NCBI GenBank assembly: GCA_015680685.1
Contig: MNCI01007670.1
Span: forward strand, 68,811 to 132,810
Direction of reading: 5' to 3'
Source of the DNA: Gnetum montanum
Lineage: Eukaryota > Streptophyta > Gnetopsida > Gnetales > Gnetaceae
DNA: 64,000 bases
Each line of letters starts with the position of its first letter. Position 1 is the first letter of the stretch. The notes under the pieces were generated by a model. It searched no databases. It had not been told where the DNA came from and saw nothing but the letters and a program-made list of their open reading frames with translations. Positions 46,346 through 57,719 of the stretch are shown piece by piece. A program made the position numbers and the translations under genes.

Positions 46346-48025
46346 TACTCCACCATACTCTCTCTCTCTCTCTCACTCTTTTTTTTCCACACATGCATAC
46401 TTGTACACACTAATGTTGTGGTCCATCTTGGAAATGGTAGCACCAAGCTATCCACATTCCATTCTCTTTAGAAAAAACTATCTTAGTAGAAAAAATTAAT
46501 TATTAATCTTCCATTGTGATGGTTAAGATAGACTTACATATCACATTTGTTGTCGCAAACAATAAAGTGATAGACGTTGGAAATAACCTTTGCCACGTTC
46601 TCCCATAAAATAAGAACCATTGTTTGTCATAATACTCATAGGTAACCAAAAGCATTATATCAGATGAGTAGAAGATAATATTACCAAGTTATCCATTATG
46701 CTAGATGTTTAACATAGAAGGATAGGATGAATATAAAGATTTATCCACCACAGTCATCACTCCTTCAAGAGTGTTGCCATATATTTCACTATTCACCAAT
46801 TGTAAATAATTAAATCAAGCACATAAATACTTATATATTTGAGTACTCATAAGCTAGCATAATGCATCATGTTATTTCACATAGGGATGAATCGCCATGC
46901 ACATTTAGAACAACTAATTCAAGTACTACATCAACTCCTCAACAAGGAAATTTGAATAAAGAAATCAAGATGTTAAAGCATCCAAGAATTTTCATGTTCA
47001 AATTGCCATCCAAGATTAAGAACATGAAGAACACTCTTATCAAACAAAATATTTATGAATACAACAATTTCAAACATTTTTGATTCTCTTCCATGGATCA
47101 TGAGCTGACCCATTAAGGCATCATTGGCAATGAATTCTTGGATAAGAGTCTATATGTAACTTTACAACATATGAACATAGAATCATCATATTGTAATACC
47201 AAATTATGGATTTATTAAGGTATCTAAGCCAAAAATTCATCATAATATCAACAAATACAAGAAAAATCATCCAACAAACCCACCACATTGCAACAAGAAA
47301 CACTGATTCCATATATTGCCTCATATTTGATGCATGATGGAATCACCATCCTAAACTATCATAAGAATTAATCAATAGAAGAAGATGTGTTTTACCCATA
47401 ACTCACCATAACAAAATTGGCTAGACACAACTATTTTACATAAACTAGAAATCATCAATACCATTCGCTTGGCATACCACATGATTTCTTAATAAACAAT
47501 TTTGATCTAGAGCACATTTGTGTGTTTTGTACCAAAGCTCATCTTAACAAGAAAGGAACTTTCTTAAATCAACCAACACTTGAATCATTTGTCCATTTTT
47601 GTTCTAGGTAGATGACACTTGATTGTATCATCTACTTTTGATAATGGTTCCCACAATCAACAAACTCAAGAGTTATTTGAACCTCTTTTTACTAAAGGTA
47701 GACAACATATGTGTATGCCATCTACTTGTAGTAACTATTCATATAATTGGATCCTCATCTTTAGTCATCTCCTCTAAATTTTCATAGCTTTATTTTCATA
47801 CATGTTCACATTGTTGTACACCTTATTATGCATATAACTCCCTTGTTTATCATCTTCCATTGGTTCATTATGAAGAATGGGACTAGAAGGAGCATTGTTA
47901 AGATTTCAACATCCTTTGTTCTTCTTTTGCACCATAGCAGCACACGAATCATGAACAAAAATTCATGATCATAAACCACAAAACAACACTAATATCAAAT
48001 TGCAAGCCTCAGCTTTGATACCAAG
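46346..48025 (-). other. Element 4 internal region next to the 5' LTR; no intact gene
   Basis: On the minus strand the first 150 bp after the primer site resemble the gag start region of element 3 (polar, Lys-rich), but stops and frameshifts accumulate quickly. A CT dinucleotide run lies at 46361-46378. No zinc knuckle or pol motif was found. Confidence 0.45.
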
Positions 48026-48560
48026 TGTCACAATACAACTCTAGAAAAGCACCGCTTATCACCACCCAAGAGTTCTAAAGTAGCCAAAATTTCTAGAGCG
48101 AACTCAAGGTGGACTACGCTTGAAGGTCCTCAAAAGCCTATGAGCACAACATAAGCACAAAACACACATGCCATATGTTAGTCCATGGTTAGGAGCATCA
48201 CGAGAATCCATTTATAATCATATAAGTGATCAAACCAATGCAATATATGCAACATATTCAAGAGTACTAGCATACAAGCACAACACTATTCCCTTAAGAG
48301 AGCTAAGACATGTTCCTACTTTAAAACATCTAGCCCTAAGCCTTACTCTATAGAAAAAGGCGGTGACTTGAGTATTGAAGCTAGAGCTCTTTTGCAAACC
48401 TACATAACCTTGTAACATATTACACAAAGGAATCAAGACCATGTAGTTCTTTGAGTGATGGTTAGTATAGCATGAAGCTTGTAAGAATCTCTACACTCCT
48501 CCAACCCTCATTCTAAAGGAAAATGACCTTTAATTTACCAAAAAGGCATAATTTTATATA
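48026..48560 (-). repeat. Element 4 5' LTR
   Basis: 535 bp. It starts TATATAAAATTATGCC on the minus strand (TG mutated to TA) and ends GTGACA at 48026. Confidence 0.85.
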
Positions 48561-48565
48561 GAAGC

Positions 48566-49867
48566 CAACTACTAGAAATAAATAATTCTTTTCATAAAGT
48601 TTAAGATGATGTCTTCCATATATCTTTGGAAAGATTTTTTTCTTGTGATGTCATTTTGCCATTAACATATTATATCATCATTACCTTTATGGCCATGTCA
48701 ATTTTGTGATGTTATTTTGTAATTGATTTGCTACTAATTTATTACATGATATTTATGTTCATGCAAGTCAAAGTGATGCTAGATAACTATAAAGCTAAAC
48801 ATACCAAGTTTTCTTACAAAATGTTGATGTTGGTCATTTATCCTTTTCTAGGTGAGTAAATTCATTTTTATTTCTTTGCTCAGAAAATATTTTGCATTTG
48901 ATGATAATGTCATTGACTTATTATGTCATCATTCCATTCGTGCCAATGCTACTTCACAACACCTATTTTATGACATCATTTAGCAGTTGATTTGTTATTA
49001 ATTTCCTATGTAATCTTTGTATTTATGAAAACATTAGTGAAAGCATTATATTAATTTTACCACTGCTATGTTACATGATCTTTGTGTTCAATCAAAATGT
49101 CTATATTATATGCCTTATGAAACATGTTAGGGTAAGTTACTATCATAAGGTTTCAAACCATCCATTTATTTATGCGCTTATATGTATTTACTCTTTATTG
49201 TTATATGTTATTTTTAGGGTGAATTCTAAAACAAAATAAGAAAGATATTTTCCATGTAGCAACAATACATCGAGCTAAAACAATCATGTAGTGAACTTTA
49301 AATCTTATAGATAATTAACCATATAGTAGCATATATATGAGTTTTAAAGCTTCAGATTATTATGTTTTCATTCTTGGATATCCTTAAAAATAAATTTTTT
49401 AATTATAACAATTAGTTTAGAAAAATATTTCATTGTACATTAATCAATGACTAATAAAGGCTTCCCTAGCTTAGACTACAAGAAGTGTGTTGTTGAATTG
49501 CACAATGATTGGATCATAAATTCCAAAGATGACATGTTAAGTAAATTTCATAGTTTATTTATATATTATCATTCCATTCAAGAAATAAAAAATGCTATGA
49601 TACATATAATACATATGGTATGATAAATGCCCCATATTACCAATGATAAAAAATGAATATTTTTATAATTTTTAAGTGTTTTTTAAAGGAATTATGCAAG
49701 CTTTATTAAAAATGACTTAGTGAGTTAGAAAGTACAAGTTAAAAAAGTTACCACTCACATAAAAAAACCATCTAGGTCCAATCACAACAAAAACAATAAC
49801 AAAAAGGGAAAAAAATAACATAATCCTAGGAAACATGGGACATTACAAACAAATAACAAGTTCATGC
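48566..49867. other. Spacer between elements 4 and 3, with a weak internal duplication
   Basis: No gene recognised. About 48640-48775 and 48900-49025 share GATGTCATT, TTATGTCATCATT and TGATTTGTTATTAATTT-type phrases in order, an old direct duplication with a period near 260 bp. Confidence 0.45.
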
Positions 49868-50417
49868 TATAGAAAACATGGCTTGTTGGTAGATCGAAGG
49901 CTATTTCCCTCTAGAATAGGGATCAAAGGAGTGTGGAGATCCTCACAAGTTTCATGCTATCACAACCATCATTAAAGAATTACATTGGCCCTAATTCCTT
50001 TGTGTACTTCTTCATAAGGATATGTAGGCCTATGGGAGAGCTTCAACTTTCATGCTTGGGCCATTACCCTTCTCTTCAAGAGTAAGGCTTAGGGCTAGAT
50101 TTGTTAGAGTAGGAATGTCTCTGAGCTATTATAGGTAAATAGTGTCTCTTTTGGTTGTGTGTGCTTGTTGTGGTCATGTGTGTATGTGTGTGTGTGTGTG
50201 TGTGTCTTGTGTTAGTCATGTCACATATATGGTTTTATGTAGTGTGCTTGATATGCTTCTAACTCAATGGACTAATGAATGATGTGCACTTATGCTGTGT
50301 GTGCAAGTGTTGTGACTGTTGAGGCATAGTCCATCTTGGGTTCACTCTAGATCATCTGTCTAGTTTTGGACTCAACGATGGTGCCAAATGGTACTTTGCT
50401 AAAGTAGTACCATTACA
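49868..50417 (+). repeat. Element 3 5' LTR
   Basis: Starts TATAGAAAACATGG (TG mutated to TA) and ends ATTACA. It aligns with 52929-53466. It contains a (GT)n microsatellite near 50184-50206 that is much shorter in the 3' LTR. Confidence 0.85.
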
Positions 50418-50419
50418 CT

Positions 50420-50436
50420 TGGTATTAGAGCCATGG
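50420..50436 (+). other. Element 3 primer-binding site, tRNA-Met type
   Basis: TGGTATTAGAGCCATGG lies two bases after the 5' LTR. It matches the initiator-tRNA-Met complement (TGGTATCAGAGCCATGG) with one transition. Confidence 0.9.
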
Positions 50437-50520
50437 TTTGTGGTGCAAGATTGGTGGTGATTCTAGATTCATGGTTCATTATTTGTGATTGTGATTCATG
50501 ATTTATGACTTGTGTGCTAC

Positions 50521-52085
50521 CATGACACACAAAAAGAAGAGAAAAGAAAGATGAAATCTTGACAATACTCCATCAAATCTTCATCCTCATAATGGACTAG
50601 TTGGAGATGGTAGCCATGGTAGTCATGTGCACAAGAAGGTGCACTATGATGCAAACATGTATGATGATGTATACAAAAGTGAGGATGTTGAGATGACTAG
50701 TGAGAGGGATATTGATGAATCCCCTAAAAAGATACAAGAACCGTGGAATCATTTATTGCAATTAGATAACATCATCATGCATAGTCTACTCATAGCTGAG
50801 AAAGCTCATATGACCCAAGATTTGGTGGATTCGATGGAAGCTCCTTTCCTTCCAAAGTTGGGCTCTAGCACAAAACACAAACGTACCCTAACTTAAAACT
50901 TTGTGTTGAGGAACTAAATGAAGTAACTTGAGGATGTTCTTGATGATTTTGAGCTTGCTAACCAAGAGCTCTAGGATGAAATTTAGAGGCTACAATAATT
51001 ATTAGAAATGCAACAAGCTTTATACGAAAGCCAAGAAAATAAGATTGAGACCCTAGAAAAGAAATTTGATGATGAGATTGGATCATGAAAGATCAGCTGA
51101 CTGTGCAAGCAAGGACATTGGCATTAGGACCAAGTTGATCAGTTTCCAAGTTTTGAGCAAAAGAACCAAAAATATATGAGGGTGATAAAGATGATGTTGT
51201 GATAGATGCATTTCTATTTAAGATAGAAAATTTCCTAGACATGTATCAATATGCTAGTTAAAGAAAAGCTTGCATCATTACTCAATTCTTTAGTGGAATA
51301 TTAAAAACTTGGTGGCTTGACATGCTATAAGAAGAAAGGTTGGAATAGGTAGACCCATTATAACATGTGACTAGTTTAAAGAGGTCTTGATTAAGAACTT
51401 TCATCCAGGAAATTCCATTAACAAAGCTTGTGTAAAGCTAAAGGATATTTGACACATAGGAGATTTGGAGGAGTAGATTTGGGAAAACCAAAATATCATC
51501 ATACAAATCCTAAAAATAAATGAGGACAACAAGTACAAACTATTTCTTAATGGCCTTAAACCTTGGGTCCAACATGAGCTCAAAACTTGCAAAATCATAG
51601 GATTCAAGGAGGCCATCCAAGTTACTACCAATTTATTTGATTACAAAATGAAAAATAATGATAAGGATGTAGTCAAGCAACCACTTGAGAGTAAGAGAGA
51701 GAGAGAGTAATAAATCTTGGAGAGAAAGGATTTAGAGGCTCTTATGTTGAGCTAGCTCTAAGTAAACAAAACTCATCTTGGGAATATGGAAAACATCTAG
51801 TTTTCTAAGAATAACAAGAGTTGTGAAATAAATGACCTTGTTTTAGAGGGTTTTCTCAATATCCTTTGAGCTGCCTAGGCTTAAAATACTACATCTGTGG
51901 TGGAGGTCATTATGCTCAAGAATGTTCTCAAAATATTCAAATAAAAAGTGGTGGTAATAGAGTGGATGAAAATCATAGGTAAAATGCAATTGAGCATAAG
52001 CCTTATGATCCATTGATGACCTTTAATGAGGATGATGAAGAGAAATATATGAGACTTATGAACATTTTCCAATAGGTTCATGAGG
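50521..52085 (+). pseudogene. Element 3 gag remnant
   Basis: Begins ATGACACACAAAAAG (MTHKKKRKE) at 50521. After one stop it is open at 50627-50893 (VHYDANMYDDVYKSEDVEM, then a helical stretch). Near 51270-51340 a capsid-like FFSGILKTWWLDML can be read, the usual gypsy gag pattern. Near 51885-51930 YICGGGHYAQEC is a zinc knuckle whose first Cys is changed to Tyr. Stops and frameshifts make it non-functional. It is followed directly by the minisatellite, with no pol domain. Confidence 0.75.
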
Positions 52086-52249
52086 GCTTGATCACCTTAG
52101 CATAAGGTGGAGGATCTAATATTCAAATAGAGTAGCAAGTGCCTTGAGGATCAAAAAGTGATTAGCCTAGTGTGATGGCTTTCTTCATGAATAAATTCTA
52201 GGTAGAGAGAGAAAAAAATCACATATGCATGAGTGAGTGGTGGAGGAGA

Positions 52250-52565
52250 GTTGGTGAAGTACATGTTCTTGATGGTGACTCTAGATAGATGGTATATATT
52301 CTTGACTATATTTCTAAGTAGGAAGCATAGATATCTAACTACATCTTTGAGTAGGAAGCATAGGATTGTGATTATGTCTTCAAGTAGGAAGCATAAGATT
52401 TTAAATAAATCTTAGAGCAAGAAGTGCAGGATTGTGAATGCATCTTTGAGTAATAAGCATAGGATTGGACTATGTCTTCAAGGAGAAAACATAGGATTGT
52501 AACTACATCTTTAGTAGGAAGTGTAGGATTAAGCATGCATCTTCCAGCAAGAAGCATATGATTAA
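52250..52565 (+). repeat. Minisatellite of about 40-bp units in element 3
   Basis: Variants of CTACATCTTTGAGTAGGAA and GCATAGGATTGTGA recur about seven times. It aligns with the array in element 4 (46130-46345), so it is a family trait and was not created after insertion. Confidence 0.8.
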
Positions 52566-52928
52566 GATAGAGGAATGAGTGCCTCTAGAAGACTATACCT
52601 TTATATCACTACAAGTTTAGGAAAATGTTCACATGTGAAGAGATTCTTGCTTCAAGTAGAAAGGTTGATATAGTTTGCATGAAAAGATCAACTTTTTCTT
52701 TCTTAACCTTAGTTGCATGAGAATCTTTAAGCCTTGGTTGGATGTCAAGTTGAGTTTAACATTCATGATTTATGATTACCTTAGTCATTGAACTTTCTTG
52801 TCTATAATTGTCAAATGGATTTTAAGCTCTTTAATATCCTTGATATCTATTGTGCTCTCCATGTTTGAAGGGGTTTATGGACAAAGAATTAAGCTCCAAG
52901 GTTGTGATTTCTTTTAAGTAGTAGAAAG

Positions 52929-53466
52929 TGTAGAAAAACATGCCTTATTAGTGGATCAAAGGTTGTTTTACTTTGAAACAAGGATCAAAGGAGTATGGAG
53001 ATTCTCATGAGTTCCATGCTATCAAAATCATCATGAAAGAACCACATTGGCCCTAATTCCTTTGTATACTTTGTTACAAGGATATGTAGGCTTATGAAGG
53101 AGCTTCGACTTTGATGCTTGGGCCACTAACATTCTCTTCAAGAACATGGCTTAGGGCTAGATGCATTAGAATAGAAATATGTCTTAGCTCTTATAGCTGA
53201 ATGATGTTTCTTGTACTTGTATGTGCTTGTTGTGGTCATGCATACATGTATGTGTGTCATGTTAGTCATGTTACATATATGATTTCATATAGTGTACTTG
53301 ATATGCTCCTAGCCCATGAACTAACGAGTGATGTGTGCTTATGTTGGGCATGTAGGTGCTATGACTATTGAGGTGTAATCCATCTTGGATCCACTTTGGA
53401 TCATTTGGTTGGTTTTTGACTCAAGGGTGGTGTCAAATGGTGCTTCACGAGAGTAGTGTCGTTACA
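52929..53466 (+). repeat. Element 3 3' LTR
   Basis: Starts TGTAGAAAAACATGCC after a purine-rich tract (GTAGTAGAAAG) and ends GTTACA. The preceding 180 bp also match element 4 and are internal 3' sequence. Confidence 0.85.
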
Positions 53467-54514
53467 TACACCCAGGCCTACTTCTAGGTATCCTTATTAT
53501 CCACATTTTTTTTCTCCATCTTCATTTCATCCTTTTTCACCTCTAAGGCACCAGAATTATTTACATTCTTCTCCTTCTAGATGTATGTGTTTTCATAAAT
53601 AAAGAATAAAATAATATATAATTAATCTAAATACACTTATTGCAATCTATCATGGGATAGATGCAACACACATTTATAGAAAATTAAATGCATACTCACA
53701 TCACAATCCATTATGGGATAGGTGTAATGTCAGATACACACTCTTACATATAGGTTTTGTAATATCTTACAATACTAAAAAAATTCATAGAAGTTGATTT
53801 TATCAAATACATGTCAAAGAATCACAATGTGCATAAAGAAAATAAATTGAAAACCCTAAAAAAAGCATTATAATAAATTTTCCTACCTAATTAGAAGCAT
53901 TGTTGATAGAAACCCAAACTTGGCTGAGATCTTCTAAAAAGGAACCAATCCTAATTGGAGGCAAAAGATAAATGATTAGATTGAAATGAGATCTAAAATG
54001 AAAACTTGAAAAGAAAAGTACTTGTGTAGATCTAAAAGGTTGTACAAACTTCGCTATGACTCCTCTTCTATCTCGAAGAGCCTGTATTTATTATGATTCT
54101 ATCTCAATAACAAGATGTTAGCCTAGTGCTAAGACTCTTAATTTGGATGTTCTAAGTTATGGATTTAATTTTGTTGGAAAATTGTGTTATAAAGTGCTAA
54201 TTTACCTATATGTCTTAAGGGTAAATGGCATTAAAAAAATTTGGGTTCCAACACACCTCCTTCTCTTCTAGCTCTATCTCTTGAATATCAGTGAAGTAAA
54301 TAGATGATTTCTAATTTGGAAGGGGTGGGGGGTGGGGGAGGATGGTTTACAGGGGCATGCTAGGATCTAATTAATGAGTGATTACTAATAAATGACTAAA
54401 ACTTTGAATGAAATACATGTAGTCCAAATCTAAAATTAAAATATCCTTACTTCAATCAATTTGTTATTATCTTCATTCATAACATTTTGGCCTATTCTAA
54501 GAATGAAGAAAAAA
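53467..54514. other. No gene recognised; possible SINE within
   Basis: AT-rich, stop-rich. At 54118-54240 the text TTAGCCTAGTGCTAAGAC plus a degenerate B box and GTGTTATAAAGTG faintly resembles the SINE family seen at 11668 and 43204. A G-rich stretch GGGGTGGGGGGTGGGGG lies near 54325. Confidence 0.4.
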
Positions 54515-56360
54515 TTTAAGAAACATTTGAGGACCCTTTTAGAAAATTTGAGGGAATAAGAACTCTTTGCAGATGCTTCTATGTGTGCCTTTTAGAAGAA
54601 TGAAATTCAATTCTTGATCATGTGGTATCAAGAGTAGGTATAATAGTGAGCCCTTCAAAAGTATAAATACTTTAGGATTAGCCTATTTAATAATAGTTAA
54701 TAAAGTTAGAAGTTTATTAGGATAAGCAAGGTACTATAGAAGATTCCTGAAGGACTTCTCCAAGATAGAAACTCCCTTACATAAGTTGCTATAGAAAGAT
54801 GGTATTTTTTCTATGAGTAATGCTTACTAGAAAGCTTTTGAGAAGTTTAAAAAAATATTAGCTAGAGCATCCATATTAACCTTACCAAACCTAGAAAGCT
54901 TTATGATATTTACACAAATGTTTTAGGTATTGGATTTGGAGGAGTTCTTATGCAAGAAGAAAAGATAACAACTTATGCTAAAATCTCATGAGATTGGGTA
55001 TTCAACTCATGGTCTAGATCTTACTACCATGGTATTCACTCTCAAAATTTGGAAGCACTATTTGTATGATGAGCATATTATACTTTGTATAGATCATAAG
55101 AACTTGCAATATATGATGAGTTAATCATAGTTGAACATGAGATAGAGAAGATGGATTGAGTTGTTAGTAGACTTTAATTTCATAGTTTAGTATCATCCTG
55201 GAAAGGATAACATAGTAGCAGATGCACTAAGTAGGATACCTAGAAAACTATACAACCTCACTATCTTACCTAGTCTCAGGGATAAGATAACCTCTTAACA
55301 AATCTTAGACCCTTAGTATTAAGAGAAGATAGAAATTCTTTTAGTTGAGGTTTAGTTATTTTTATTGGAAAGTTCAAGCTTTTCTGAAGTTTAAAAATTG
55401 GGTTTATGTTCAACATTAGTCAAACAAAATTTTTTTGAGGAAGCTTACTTGAGTAAGCATCATATTCATCCTGGTAATGATAAGATGTACTAGAACATCA
55501 AGAAGTATTATTGGTGGCTTGGTATGGAGAAGGATGTGAAAAAATTTATGGCTAAGTATTTAATATGTGAGCAAGTAGATGTAGAGCATCAAAGACTACA
55601 ATTATTTCTATGGTTACACCATGCTAGAATGAAATTGAAAAGTCATTAACATGAATTTCATCATCATAAGACTATCTCATACTAAGAGTGGGAAGGACTT
55701 CATCCTTATGATTATAAACCTTTTAACCAAATCTTCTCATTTTCTAGTTATGAAAGCAATAGCTAATACTAAAGAGATTGCATAGTTATTTCTTTTTGAG
55801 ATTATTAGACTTCATGGTGTTCCTTCTAAGATTATGTTAGATAGGGATTCAAAATTGACTTCTAGATTTTGGTAGTCTTTTAAGAAGAGTCTAGCTACTA
55901 AGTTAAATCCAAGTTTAGCCTATCATCCATAGATAGATGGTCAAATAAAGAGGATGAATTAGATTTTGGAGGATATGATTAGAGATTATGCTTTAGACTA
56001 CAAAGACCATTGGAATAGAGCTCTTCGTTTAGTAGAATTTTCTTATAAAAATAGTTATTAGGTGAGTTTGAAAATAGTACCATACAAAGTATTGTATGGT
56101 AGACCTTGTTTTATACCTTTATGTTCGGTTACTATAGAAGATAGATAGAAAACTAACATAGACATCATTGAAGAAGCTACAATACATTAAGATTTTCAAA
56201 GAAATATTAAATACAACATAGGAAAAATTCACCAAGTATGCTAACAATAGAAGAAGACCTTTAGTATTTAACATTGAAGGTAAAGAATTTCTTAAAGAAT
56301 CACATTTAAAAGAAATTATGAGATTTGGCATGAAAAGGACATTACACCATGGTACATGGA
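54515..56360 (+). pseudogene. Ty3/gypsy (chromovirus-like) RT end, RNase H and integrase remnant
   Basis: The RT thumb starts near 54515 (HLRTLLENLRE, then NEIQFLDHVVSRVGIIV). RNase H: LDLTTMVFTLKIWKHYLYDE, then IDHKNLQYM, RRWIELLVDFNF and YHPGKDNIVADALSR (near 55190-55240). This is the usual chromovirus wording. Integrase: HHIHPGNDKMY, then KYYWWLGMEKDVKKFM and LICEQV. Core: SHFLVMKAIANTKEIAQLF (about 55740), VPSKIMLDRDSKLTSRFW and SLAYHP-IDGQIKRMN. Tail: LDYKDHWNRALRLVEFSY and VLYGRPC. Stops and frameshifts are frequent. Gag, protease and the RT palm upstream were not found. It is unrelated in detail to element 1. Confidence 0.88.
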
Positions 56361-56660
56361 TTATTTTTAGATTTTAAAAATGATCTTATGACAAGAAGTT
56401 GATGAGTCATCAAGTGGCATTTTGTAAGTCAATTAGAAGCCCTAGACTTGAGGAGTATTTCACACCTTGTGTTTGTAGTTTTTGCATGCATGCTTAAGAT
56501 TACTACCTTCTAGGTTTGCATCCTATCCTTCCATATCATATTTATAGATTTTGTACATGTCTTGGACTTCTTAGGATGTTTTCAACTTTGTTTAGGCATC
56601 CTAGGAATCTTCTGACATGTTCCCTCGTATTCTAGCTTTTATTGAGAGTTGAAAGGTAAA

Positions 56661-57070
56661 GTGTGCTAGGGAGGGGATGTGTTGACTACTTTGTGTCAAT
56701 GTAGAAGTACAGATGCACCTCCTTGGTAGGTTTGGTTTGGTCCCTTTACCTACTGTGTGATCTTGGTTACTTTGACAAATCTTTGTTAATTCTTGGACCT
56801 AGTGAACCTTTGCCATTATGATGCAAAAACTATAAATACCCGAAATGAGCTATTAAACTTATCATAGACATAACTTTCATTTCCATTTGGCTTTTGGAAT
56901 GTGGTTTTTTCTAAAGAGCTTTTCCTACCTTGTGTAAGTTGATTTTCTTCCTTGTCTTATGTGTGTTTTGAGTTGTCACTTTCACAAGTATGGCTAGACT
57001 TTGTCAGAGTGCTACCTTGCTTACATAGCCTAGAACCATTTAGTTGATGCGGAGTCTAGTATTTGCATAA
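56661..57070 (+). mobile_element. Probable polypurine tract and 3' LTR start of the chromovirus-like element
   Basis: GTGTGCTAGGGAGGGGATG (56661-56679) is purine-rich and abuts TGTTGACTACTTTG, a plausible LTR start (56678-56680). A TATA-like CTATAAATACCC lies near 56830. The right end was not determined and no 5' LTR was found. Confidence 0.55.
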
Positions 57071-57719
57071 TGAATAAGGCTTATGATTTTCCCTTATTTC
57101 ATCGTTGATGCCTTAAACATTAAAACAAAAAAAATATTTATTTAATTCTCATTCTATTGAGTTTAACAATTCATTCTTATCCAAGGAGGTCATAACTATA
57201 TGCCATGGTGTTGGACCATTGAGGTTGGGACTAAAAGTCATTTATCATTGTTTGTGTGTGACGTTACACCTGTTCCAAAAGGGATTATGACATGTGTGAG
57301 TGTTGTGAGCATTGCATATATTCCCATGAGGAATTGAGATGCCTATGTATTTATTATCATTTCATTTTTATATTTGTAAACTCCATAAAAATTATAAAAT
57401 ATAAAATTATAAATATTTTTCCTATTTCTCACTATGGCAACATGGGCTTTTCCTTATATCATATGTATTATAATCTCTTTTATATTTAATGGATGCAATG
57501 ACATACACAAGTGTTCTTGGAAATTTACTTAACATCATCTTTAAAGCTTACAACTATATTGCATTTCATTTTGTGTGATAAATTCCATTGGTTGAAATCA
57601 ATGGAACCCCTATAATTGGCATCATTTCTAGGAAAAATGTTGGTGAATTACTTGAGAATACTTGTATATTTTTTATTTTAACATTTATTCAAATCAATTG
57701 TATGTTTCTTTAGTGTTGT
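57071..57719. other. No gene recognised
   Basis: AT-rich spacer with short frames that show no family resemblance. Confidence 0.5.

Larger units (their letters stand above)
42765..48560 (-). mobile_element. Element 4: LTR retrotransposon, minus strand, same family as element 3
   Basis: Flanked by a perfect 5-bp target duplication GAAGC (42760-42764 and 48561-48565). The 5' LTR (48026-48560) is followed on the minus strand by CT and TGGTATCAAAGC, a tRNA-Met primer site. The first internal bases read like element 3 (the AAATCTTAACAATGCTCC region). The internal part contains the ~40-bp minisatellite shared with element 3. No protease, RT or integrase was recognised. The stretch 43650-46100 has no counterpart in element 3 and may hold another insertion. 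Confidence 0.8.
49868..53466 (+). mobile_element. Element 3: short gag-only LTR retrotransposon, plus strand
   Basis: A 3.6-kb element with ~540-bp LTRs (49868-50417 and 52929-53466) and a tRNA-Met-type primer site. The internal region of about 2.5 kb holds only gag remnants and a minisatellite; no protease, RT or integrase was seen. LTRs and internal start match element 4 in inverted orientation. No target duplication was found. It resembles the class of non-autonomous elements that keep gag (TR-GAG-like). Confidence 0.8.

Noticed and set aside
52743-52928. Extended LTR of elements 3 and 4 starting at TGTCAAG/TGTTAAG
   Set aside because: The extra 180 bp are shared only upstream of the two 3' LTRs and are missing from both 5' LTRs. 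The GAAGC target duplication of element 4 also fixes the start at TGTAGAAAA, so this is internal 3' sequence.
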